Source: Emmonsiellopsis sp. PD_33 (lineage: Eukaryota; Ascomycota; Eurotiomycetes; Onygenales; Ajellomycetaceae). Taken from it: a DNA stretch of 13,729 bases. Below the pieces are notes generated by a model. The model worked only from the letters and a program-made list of their open reading frames with translations. It did no database searches and had not been told where the DNA came from. Below are positions 1 to 8,000 of this stretch, in pieces. The translations under genes were made by a program, and so were the position numbers. The stretch is taken from NCBI GenBank assembly GCA_032988165.1, contig JANTQF010000558.1, positions 1-13,729 of the forward strand. Reading direction: 5' to 3'. The number at the start of each line of letters is the position of its first letter. The first letter of the stretch is position 1.

Positions 1-112
1 TCCCGAAAGGTTATTATTTAATAACTAGCATTGCCCCGTTCTCATTTTCCCCAGCCTATTCATACATCAATACATGCGTTTCGTTTCATCTTCATTAGAT
101 TTCACTTTCCTA

Positions 113-187
113 CCCCCCCCCCCCCCCCCCCCCCTCCCCACCCCACCCTCCCCCTTCCCTCTCCCCCCCCCCCCCCCCCCCCCCCCC
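113..187. repeat. Twin poly-C tracts (poly-G on minus strand)
   Basis: There is an uninterrupted run of 22 C (113-134) and another of 25 C (163-187). They are separated by 28 bases that are C with a few T and A. On the minus strand this is G-run DNA able in principle to form G-quadruplex structures. Homopolymers of this length are length-unstable and hard to sequence, so the exact counts should be treated cautiously. Confidence 0.95.
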
Positions 188-390
188 TTTCCCCAACATC
201 TGTCCGTTTAATACCATGGTTTTGGTTTGGTTTTTGGTGACCGTTGTTTATAGAAGAGGTGTTTGGTGATGGACTGGACTGGGCTGGGGTTGTCCTGATT
301 CTGAACATTAAATACGCACTTGAGGGTCAGGGTAGACAGGTCGGTAGAGAGCTCAGAGGTGATATCTATATTATTTATTACTATTAGACG

Positions 391-415
391 AGATGAGATG
401 AGATGAGATGAGATG
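391..415. repeat. AGATG pentanucleotide array, 5 copies
   Basis: Five perfect tandem copies of AGATG are visible, followed by a partial copy. They lie in non-coding sequence downstream of the deacetylase gene. This is a simple microsatellite with no visible function. Confidence 0.93.
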
Positions 416-816
416 ATGGAATGTTAGCGGGTGCGTAGGGTATGTTAAGCACGTAGGGCCAGCGCCCCTCCGTCCAGTTCGTCTCCGTAAATCGGCTTAA
501 AAGAACACAAGACAAGGAAAAGAAAAGAGAATACAAGTTAAACTGTTTATGAACGGCACATGAAATAAGGTACAGTACATACATAGAGATACATATGTAA
601 ATCTTCTACAAATTCAGCTAAACTAAAGAAAATCCATAACGATAAAAAAGGACAAAAAACCTGATATGATGACATGAGATGACATGATCAAAAAAAACGC
701 CTGAAATTAATTTCAAAAAAAAGAAAAAAGATAAGACACGACCACATAGAAAAAAACAAAAGGTTCCCATATATCAAACGTAAACGTACGTACGCCACCA
801 AGCGCCTTCCTTTAAA

Positions 817-839
817 CCATCCATCCATCCATCCATCCA
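817..839. repeat. CCAT tetranucleotide array
   Basis: About 5.7 perfect copies of CCAT lie some 45 nt downstream of the deacetylase stop codon, so they are probably transcribed in its 3' UTR as an ATGG repeat. A simple microsatellite. Confidence 0.93.
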
Positions 840-881
840 GTGGGCAACTGACATATTCGATCGAGGCTATTCGTTCGCATC

Positions 882-3155
882 CTACGACTTTTGCTCTTCC
901 TCAGGTTCCTTCTCCTTCGCCGGCTCCTTTGGTGGTTCCTCCTTGGGCGATGATGCCGGTTTAGGGGAGGGTTCCCTGGGGGCCTCAACGGCCGGTGTTG
1001 GCTGTGGTTCGGCTGGTGGGGTGCTTTCGACGGGCGCGGCTGGGACAGCAGCGGGGGCTTCTGGAACGGGTGATTTGGGCGGGGTTCGCTCGCGTGGTTC
1101 CTCCGATACAGGTGCGGGTGCAGGTGCGGGTGCGGCTACAGCTGGGGCAGGTTCTGGGGCGGGAGTTGGCTGTTCCTCTGCTGTCTCAGCTGGTTCTGCG
1201 GGTGTAGGTTCGGGCGGGGCGTCTTCCATCATTGTATCCGTATCTACATTTTCCTGCACGGACTCGCGGTTGGATATGGGCGCTGAGACTATTGGTTCTT
1301 CTTCTGCGGGTTCAGGTGCGGCGACTTCGCTAGGCTCGTTGAAGGGGGTCTCTTCGGGTTCCATTCTTGATTCAGAGCGAGTGGCTGGCTCTTCGGGGGA
1401 GAGGGTCGCCTTCTCTGCTGGCTCGGTTTCCTCGACATCTTCCATCTTCTCGTCAAGGCCCAGGTCTTCATCGGGCATGGATGATTCTTCGCGTGGCGTG
1501 GCGATGCCACTGTCAACGCCGGAATCGCCGTCGAGGTTGCGGTAGTTGACTTGGTTCCGTCGCTTGAGGACACCTGGCTGGCGACGGATTCCATTCGCGG
1601 CTTGCTCTTCCTCGTCTTCGCTATCGCTTAGTTCGCCCTCCCTTTCGATGTATTGGTCAAATCGTCGCTTGGTGAAGCGCTTGTCCTTATTCTCATCCTC
1701 ATCGAGGTCATCCAGTATGGCGTCGGCTTCATCGTCCATCCCGTCAATCAATGGGCCTCGGGGGACATCTGTCATTTGAACGGATGGAGCGAAGGCTGTC
1801 CGCTTAAGATTTTCGATAACTTGCATTCGAATCTTGTCGAGATACTCCTTGGAGTTGGCGTTATCCATGTTGGACGGGCGGACATCCAGTTCATAATCAG
1901 GAGAGAAGTACTACATGGTGTTAGCGATTGTATTGGCAATAGTAGAACAGAAGCAAGATATTTACCTCGTAGTAATCATTGTAGGGCAATTCGGATCCCA
2001 GCTGTTCGCCAACCAGAATACCAGTCTCAAATGCCCAGGTGCGGGCGACGTTTCTCATGGTGTAACCGCCACCACCAACGATCATGGTGGGGATATTGAA
2101 GCTTCTCACATATTTGACGCAGTTCGCATGGCCTCGCATACTGAGGTTGAAACAACCCAAACGGTCACCAGACAAACTGTCACCACCACATTGGAGGACA
2201 ACAGCTTCGGGACGATACCATTCCATAACGTTCTTGATGACGGGTTCGAAAATTCCTTTATAAGACACGTCGTCGATACCGTCTCGGAGTGGGAAGTTGA
2301 CAGCGTAATGCTTGCCTGCGCCAACACCAATGTCCCGTAACTCGCCCGTGCCAGGGAAGTATTCTCCGTATTTATGGAAGGACACGGTCATAACTCTGTC
2401 GGTGGTGTAGAATGCTTCCTCTACTCCGTCACCGTGGTGGACGTCGATGTCCACGTAAAGGACTCTCTGTTTGAATCGAAGAAGTTCGAGGATCCCAAGG
2501 ACGATATCTAGACAACCTGTGAGTGGCCAAATATAATTATCCGCGTATGGACAGCAAACATACCATTAACGTAGCAGAAACCGCTAGCCTCGCTCTTTTT
2601 CGCATGGTGAAGTCCGCCCGCCCAGTTGACTGCGATGTCGCATTTGTTCCGATTTAGACGCGCAGCACCTTCCATGCTACCGCCAGCGCTGATGCCGCAG
2701 AACTCAAAAAGCCCGTCAAACACAGGACAGTCGTCCCCAACGTTGTATCGGCTCTGTTCTTTAGCGTACGAGTCCATGTTGTCCGGCGTGACTTTTGCGA
2801 GGAAGTCGATATATTCGTCGGTGTGGAACTGGGTCATTTCGAACTTGTTCGCGGGTTTCGCGCGCTAGATAAAGGTAAAATCATCAGCAGCCGCGGATAG
2901 AGAGGGCTTCGCGCGAGAGATATGACATGGGCGCATAGTAAAATATCAAGACGAAAGACGTACATAGATCTCCATCTTCTTATACAGGCCGTAATTCATG
3001 ACCAAGCTGTGGGCCATCCGAATGCGATGGGGCTTCATGGGGTGGCCCGCGACGTAGGCGTAATTGCCCACATCGGAGTCATAAAAATAGGCGACCCGTT
3101 TCTTGTCGGCGGGGCCGTTGGCGACGCTGAGGTCAAGGGGAGCAAAAGACGCCAT
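882..3155 (-). CDS. RPD3: Class I histone deacetylase RPD3/RpdA
   Basis: Zn-dependent lysine deacetylase, the catalytic subunit of Rpd3/Sin3-type nuclear corepressor complexes. Exons in transcription order are 3155-2964, 2864-2564, 2507-1966 and 1910-882, giving 687 aa; the introns are 99, 56 and 55 nt. The ATG sits in a strong context (CACCATGG). The catalytic domain covers about residues 18-345. His150-His151 lie in NWAGGLHHAKK, the zinc ligands Asp186 and His188 in DIDVHHGDG, Asp274 in GGDSLSGD, and the transition-state Tyr313 in GGGGYTMRN. The numbering of the HH pair and H188 matches what I recall for yeast Rpd3. After about residue 390 comes a long tail: acidic (DDEADAILDDLDEDE), then Pro/Ala/Glu-rich with PAPAP runs. 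Such a tail is known in filamentous-fungal RpdA, where it is essential, and is far longer than in yeast. The exon 3 acceptor was placed at 2508 because it restores the conserved YVNDIVLG. The gene is transcribed divergently from RPN11. Confidence 0.96.
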
Positions 3156-3306
3156 GGTGAAAAGCGCCCTCCAGGAGGTGGAGTAGGAGACGGTTCAGAG
3201 CTCAATAGTTGGAGTATGTACTATGTAGGTGTATGAAGACGAGAGGAAGGATATGGAGATGTCAGCAGCAAACAGACACCATGGCAGGGCGCTGAATGAG
3301 AAGAGA

Positions 3307-3315
3307 GGGGGCAAA
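3307..3315 (+). promoter_or_regulatory. PACE-like proteasome element (one mismatch)
   Basis: GGGGGCAAA differs by one base from GGTGGCAAA, the yeast proteasome-associated control element bound by Rpn4. It lies about 470 nt upstream of the RPN11 start and 150 nt upstream of the RPD3 start. A single 8/9 match can arise by chance, and use of this element in filamentous fungi is an assumption. Confidence 0.25.
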
Positions 3316-3456
3316 TGCGGGTGGCTGGCAGTGTCCGCAGCAGAGCATTCACTGACGTTGGCGACAGTCGAGGTCGAAAGGTGAGTTGGAGATGCAAAAT
3401 CCGAGCTTGGGATTTGGAGGGCGAAAGTCGCTCGGAGTTGCTGCGGAGTTCGGCTG

Positions 3457-3469
3457 GCTGACTCAGCAG
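3457..3469. promoter_or_regulatory. Palindromic TGACTCA (Gcn4/AP-1-type) element
   Basis: GCTGACTCAGCAG contains a perfect 11-bp palindrome (GCTGA-C-TCAGC) around TGACTCA, the binding core of bZIP factors of the Gcn4/CpcA and AP-1 type. It is about 320 nt upstream of RPN11 and 300 nt upstream of RPD3. The same 13 bases recur upstream of TIM50. Which protein binds it is inference. Confidence 0.5.
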
Positions 3470-3787
3470 CGGCCCAGACGCCTCGCTGCAAGAAACAAGA
3501 GAGCATCACGACCTCAGTCAATATCAACCACCCCGTCCACCGCCCGCCGTTCCCCCATACTGGTCCTGTAGCTCGTTCTGCTGTGCTATTTGTCTCCCTG
3601 CGTCTTGCACAGTCCCCGGGAATCCTGCTTGATCCGCGTTGTCTCCCCAGCCCGCATTCCAAGCTTCGTCCGCGGTTGACCACCACCACCACCCGTTGGA
3701 GCTCCGTCTTTGGGAGCATCCTCCTCTATCAGTTTCCTCTTAGTCCCTCTACGTCCCTGGTTCCTCTCTACACCATATATCGCCACT

Positions 3788-5076
3788 ATGGATCGGTTTA
3801 ACCGGATGCTGCAGGCCGCCCAGGGTATGGGCATGAGTAACGCAGCTCCAGGCGCAGTAAGCAGCTCCCATTTGTGTCACCCTCCCCATATATGAAGCCC
3901 GCGTGGAGCTCTCTATGCCCGCCTGTTTATTCCCACCTGGTCGATTCTGCTGTGAAAGTTGCCGGACCTACTCAAACGCTGACAATATGGCCTCGCAGGA
4001 TGCCCCCAACCTCATCGATAATTCAGAGACCGTCCACATATCCTCCCTCGCCCTACTCAAGATGCTGAGGCATGGCCGTGCAGGTGTGCCTATGGAAGTC
4101 ATGGGTCTTATGCTTGGAGAGTTCGTGGATGAGTTCACCGTCAGAGTCGTCGACGTGTTCGCCATGCCTCAGAGTGGTACCGGTGTCAGTGTCGAAGCCG
4201 TCGATCCCGTTTTCCAGACTAAGATGATGGAGATGCTTCGACAAACAGGAAGGTTAGTCTTTTGATTTATAGTCCCGGCGTAAAGCTGTAGCGAGCTATT
4301 GTATCTGATATTTTGCTGCTTCTAGACCAGAAACTGTCGTCGGGTGGTACCATTCACATCCTGGTTTTGGCTGCTGGTTGTCGTCCGTTGATATCAATAC
4401 CCAACAATCTTTCGAACAACTCACCCCCCGCGCCGTCGCCGTTGTCGTCGATCCCATACAGTCCGTTAAAGGAAAGGTCGTCATTGACGCTTTCCGACTT
4501 ATCTCCTCCCAAACCCTGATGATGGGCCAGGAACCACGCCAAACCACATCCAACTTGGGTCACCTCAACAAACCATCTATCCAAGCGCTCATCCACGGTC
4601 TAAATCGCCACTATTACAGCATCGGCATCAACTACCGCAAGACGGGGTTGGAGGAAAACATGCTGATGAATCTACACAAGCATGTTTGGACGGAAGCTCT
4701 CGAGATGAATGATTTCAGGGAAGAAGGCGTCAAGAACGTTGACCGGTTGCAGAAGCTGGTCACCCTTGCGGAGGGATATGAGAAGCGGGTGAAGGAAGAG
4801 ACGGAGTTGACCAAGGATCAGCTGAAGACGCGATATGTCGGAAAGGTGGACCCCAAGAAACGTGAGCACCATCTCTTCCTCTATTCTATCCAAACCCTTA
4901 ATACTAAGTGCTAATTACAACTTCACGCAGACATCGAGGATGTTGGCCAGCAGCTCATCGAGGACAATATCGTCGCTGTCTCGCGGCAGATGATCGATAA
5001 AGAAGCCTCTTTGGCTCGGGAGAGTAGCAAGAGCGCGTGCCAGAATGAGGCGATGGAGGTGGATGAAGAGCTATGA
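3788..5076 (+). CDS. RPN11: 26S proteasome lid deubiquitinase Rpn11
   Basis: JAMM/MPN+ zinc metalloprotease of the 19S lid that removes ubiquitin chains en bloc from substrates entering the proteasome. Exons are 3788-3856, 3999-4252, 4326-4861 and 4931-5076, giving 334 aa; the introns are 142, 73 and 69 nt. The start has A at -3 and G at +4 and encodes MDRFNRMLQAA, a typical Rpn11 N terminus. The MPN+ domain carries Glu56 (PMEVMGLMLGEF) and the zinc motif HSHPGFGCWLSSVD, with His117, His119 and Asp130. The segment LGHLNKPSIQALIHGLNRHYYS is diagnostic of Rpn11 rather than Csn5. The C-terminal half (KVDPKKHIEDVG onwards) is the helical part used for lid assembly; the last residues are acidic. 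The first intron has a good CTGAC branch site 14 nt before its AG. The length is slightly above the yeast protein, as usual for filamentous fungi. Confidence 0.96.
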
Positions 5077-5801
5077 ATAGGGTCTACGTGTTTTTAGCTG
5101 GCTTTTTGTTTCTTTTCTGTTCTCTCTTGGCATGTAATATCAAGAGTCTTTTTGATGCTCTAACGTATACATAAAATACTAGAGGTTAAAAAATATATCC
5201 CATGAAAGCCTTATATTTCAACATTGCGCACTTATCTATACCGATTCTCCACGGATAGGGAGGATGCGGTATGCAATTCTTACCTCTACCAAAGACCTTC
5301 GGAGATCAAGACCAATTGCCGTGTCGCACCGGGGACATGTTGTTATACCCCCAAGCCCGTTCCCCTTTTCCGGCACAACCAGCCCGCATAAATATTCTTT
5401 GTCCGCCAACGCAAACCGTAACAACATCTACTTGCAGGCCCTGAGCACTGTCTTTTCTCCATAAATATAAACTGCTCACTCTGATCAGTTCGCACCGGAT
5501 TTACGACACGCTAGCTTCCTACGGGGGGGAGGGGCTGTGTCTCTTGAGCAGCCTTGCTAGTTGATGGCAGGACAGCTCGCATGTTGCCATTAGTGAATAA
5601 GAACTGAAATGACCGTTGGGAAATATAGAGAGAAGTAATTGAATGGATATGCCATGCAATAACCATCTCATAGAAATCTACGGGGGAAGTCTCATCGAGG
5701 CAGCCTGTGTGCATGAGCTCTTCATCTTCGGCACGGGAGGCAACAGACACACAAAAGACAGGTAGACCAGAGATGAACAACAGAATGTATTTTTCATTAA
5801 C

Positions 5802-5810
5802 GGTGGCAAA
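5802..5810 (+). promoter_or_regulatory. Exact PACE consensus of doubtful role
   Basis: GGTGGCAAA is identical to the yeast Rpn4-bound proteasome element, but it lies 726 nt downstream of the RPN11 stop and 480 nt upstream of TIM50, which is not a proteasome gene. A 9-mer is expected about 0.1 times in this window counting both strands, so chance is quite possible. Confidence 0.25.
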
Positions 5811-6087
5811 AGGTCTGAGATGGTCAGACATAGCCAAAACTATTGTACTCCGTAGAAATGCAAGATATATCGGCGCCAACGGAACGTAACAGCGCATAGC
5901 AAAACTAGCTGATCGTTCTTGGTGGCTCGAGCATTGGTCTCCCCAGCTTATACAACTCCGCGCACAGAAGATAGATGTGCGCAGTGTCAAATTTCGTTCC
6001 GCAGGGTGTCAACTTTCAAATTGATGAAGGAAAAAAAAAAGAAAAAGAAACGGATGCCGAGCGCGAGAAATGTTTTTGTAGGTCGAC

Positions 6088-6100
6088 GCTGACTCAGCAG
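6088..6100. promoter_or_regulatory. Palindromic TGACTCA element upstream of TIM50
   Basis: GCTGACTCAGCAG is the identical 13 bp seen at 3457-3469, here about 190-200 nt before the TIM50 start, a normal distance for a fungal upstream activating site. The palindrome centres on TGACTCA, a Gcn4/CpcA or AP-1-type bZIP core. Confidence 0.5.
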
Positions 6101-6115
6101 AATGTGCACGGCTGG

Positions 6116-6121
6116 CACGTG
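6116..6121. promoter_or_regulatory. CACGTG E-box upstream of TIM50
   Basis: CACGTG followed by ACG lies 15 bp downstream of the palindromic TGACTCA element and about 170 nt before the TIM50 start. CACGTG is the core bound by bHLH factors such as Cbf1/Pho4 types. The match is exact, but function is unproven. Confidence 0.35.
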
Positions 6122-6290
6122 ACGCCTCCCGTATCGGGCCTCAAAGCTCCAGGTTTTCATCCTGAAAAAATAGCGACGACGAGCTATACAGAACCCGACA
6201 TTCCCCTGCAGCTTTTCTCCAATGGTCCGCGGCCATTGACCAGGAGCACAGCGCATATCGGCTTTTCCATCTTGGTGTAAAGTCTGCAGT

Positions 6291-8000
6291 ATGCTCAGCC
6301 GCGCTGCCCTGCCTCTTCTGAGGCCTCGTGCGGCCCTCGCATTGCCCATCCGAACCGCCCTCGCCTCTCCTCCGCATCTGCGATACTTCACCAACAACAG
6401 CAGACTCCTACAGTCTGGCGGCTTCAAACCTCCTTCGCCCTCTCCTTCCTCCAATTCCCCGTCAGACCGTTCCCAAAAAAACAATGTAACGCCCAACACA
6501 AACTCCACATCGCAACCTCCCAAGAATGAGTTTTCGGAGACGCAGCCGGAATTCGAGTCTAGTGCAGACCCCGAAAAGAATACCGCTTCCCAATCCGGAC
6601 CTCCCAAAGACGAGCCTGAATCCGAACCTCTACATAGACAACCCCAACAACCTCTCCCAGATCTCACCCAAGGTATCCCATCTACGCTAGCGGCGGAGAT
6701 CGAAGCCCGGTCAAAAGGGCGTGGCCCAACCGGCCTGAATCTCACCGAAGATCCTGAACGATCAGATGATGCTGGCGGCGAAGACGGGCTCCCAAAGAAT
6801 GCCTATGTATCGTCCTCAGATCGCCGACGCAACCGGTTAATGAAGTTCACTTATGGCCTTTTATTGTTCACTGGTGTTGGAGCCACTGTATATTCGGGCC
6901 GAGACTGGGATACGGAGGAAGAAGAGAAGAAACATCCAAATGCCCCATCAGGCTGGGGATTCGGACTGTTCTTTGACCGTATCAAGGCTCGATACTCTGA
7001 TATAACCAGTTACTATAAGGACCCGGCATTTGAGAAACTTCTCCCAGACGAGGACCCTCAATTACGGGCACCGTACACTCTTGTCATCAGTTTGGAGGAT
7101 CTCTTGGTGCACAGCGAATGGACCCGCGAGCATGGATATCGGGTAGCCAAACGACCAGGTGTCGATTATTTCCTCCGCTACCTGAATCAGTATTACGAAT
7201 TGGTTCTCTTCACCAGTGTTCCTAGCATGGCAGCGGATCAGGTATTGAGGAAGCTCGACCCATATCGCATTATTCGCTGGGTTCTGTTCCGTGAAGCCAC
7301 GAAATATGAGGATGGCGAGTACGTTAAGGTATGTTGGGCGTATTTAAAATATTCCCGTTTTTAAACCCAGATTCTAACCATTGCATAGGATCTTTCATAC
7401 CTAAACCGTGACCTTTCCAAGGTTATATTGGTCGACACTCATGGCCCTCACGCCAAACGACAACCGGAGAACGCCATAATCCTCGATAAATGGACGGGCA
7501 AGCCCGGCGACAAAGACCTCGTTGCTCTCATCCCCTTCCTCGAATACATTGCCGGCATGGGCATCGAAGATGTCCGACCAGTCCTCAAGTCCTTCGAAGG
7601 CAAAAACATCCCAGTTGAATTCGCCAAGCGCGAGAAGGCTATGCGTGAAAAGTTCGAAAAGCAACTTGCCGAAGAGCGCGCCAAGAAACCCAAGTACAGC
7701 GTGAGCGGCCTCACATCTCTCCTGGGCGTCAAGCCAACTGGGCCGGTCATCGACGGTATCGATCCCTCCGGCCTGGAACAGGGCAAGATGTTGTGGGACC
7801 AGATCCGCGAGCGCGGCCAGATGCATTATCAAATGATTGACAAAGAAATCCGAGAGAATGGCGACAAGTGGCTTGCTGAGATGGCTGCCGAGGAGAAGAA
7901 GGCGATGGACGAGCAGATGAAGGGAATGAAGGGCAGCGTCACTGGCTGGTTTGGTATTGGTCCGGGTCAGGGTCACGGAGATGAGCAGTCGAAGAAATGA
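6291..8000 (+). CDS. TIM50: Mitochondrial TIM23 translocase receptor subunit Tim50
   Basis: Inner-membrane receptor of the TIM23 complex: it binds presequences emerging from TOM and keeps the Tim23 channel closed. Exons are 6291-7328 and 7389-8000, giving 549 aa. The 60-nt intron has GTATGT, CTAAC (7374-7378) and TAG. The earlier AG at 7369-7370 would lead straight to an in-frame stop. The N terminus is an Arg/Ala/Leu-rich presequence, with a possible processing region near residues 31-34 (RYFT). A Pro/Ser/Glu-rich linker follows to about residue 180, then one membrane segment at about 184-202 (FTYGLLLFTGVGATV). The intermembrane-space FCP1-like domain starts near 262. Its ISLEDLLVHS (266-275) takes the place of the phosphatase motif, with both catalytic Asp positions changed, as normal in Tim50. 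KRPGVDYFLRYL and DLSYLNRDLSKV are strongly Tim50-like. The tail after about residue 430 is charged, with a predicted helix. Confidence 0.95.

Larger units (their letters stand above)
1..881. other. Non-coding 3' flank of the deacetylase gene
   Basis: No credible gene lies here. The open frames are short and produced by low-complexity sequence, such as proline or glycine runs read from the poly-C tracts. The stretch lies downstream of the minus-strand deacetylase stop and probably includes its 3' UTR. It holds two long C tracts, an AGATG pentamer array, a CCAT tetramer array and A-rich sequence around 640-760. A minus-strand AATAAA (plus TTTATT at 374-379) is present about 500 nt past the stop, but nothing shows that it is used. 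Confidence 0.6.
3156..3787. promoter_or_regulatory. Divergent promoter between RPD3 and RPN11
   Basis: This 632-bp spacer separates the start codons of two head-to-head genes, so it must carry both promoters. No ATG occurs on the plus strand for roughly 390 nt before the RPN11 start, and the last 70 nt or so of that leader are rich in C and T, as is common in fungal 5' leaders. It contains a palindromic TGACTCA element (3457-3469) and a near-match to the proteasome PACE motif (3307-3315). A 174-codon minus-strand open frame (3195-3719) overlaps it. That frame is low-complexity, resembles no family and is not called as a gene. Confidence 0.75.
5077..6290. other. Long RPN11-TIM50 intergenic region
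   Basis: The 1.2 kb between two plus-strand genes shows no convincing coding sequence. A 159-codon minus-strand frame (5511-5990) begins at a TTG and has no recognisable family features. The left part should contain the RPN11 3' UTR (AT-rich, 5140-5200). The right part should contain the TIM50 promoter: an oligo-A/purine stretch at about 6029-6050, a palindromic TGACTCA site, a CACGTG box, and a 101-codon ATG-initiated open frame (5975-6280) ending just before TIM50. No tRNA or transposon ends were seen. Confidence 0.6.

Noticed and set aside
943..1545. 200-codon plus-strand open frame antisense to the deacetylase tail
   Set aside because: It is Gly/Ser/Ala-rich, exactly what results from reading the opposite strand of the Pro/Ala/Glu-rich coding tail. 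No family features.
3195..3719. 174-codon minus-strand frame in the RPD3/RPN11 spacer
   Set aside because: It starts at an ATG but lies in the divergent promoter and covers the RPN11 5' leader. Its sequence has no recognisable domain and the composition is promoter-like.
5511..5990. 159-codon minus-strand frame between RPN11 and TIM50
   Set aside because: It opens at TTG rather than ATG, shows no domain, and no splice extension restores a family pattern.
5987..6745. 252-codon minus-strand frame over the TIM50 promoter and 5' coding region
   Set aside because: It overlaps the clear TIM50 coding sequence antisense and has Phe runs derived from the oligo-A tract. A shadow frame.
7401..7976. 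191-codon minus-strand frame antisense to TIM50 exon 2
   Set aside because: It mirrors the well-supported TIM50 exon; a Leu-rich translation is expected from the opposite strand of charged helical codons.
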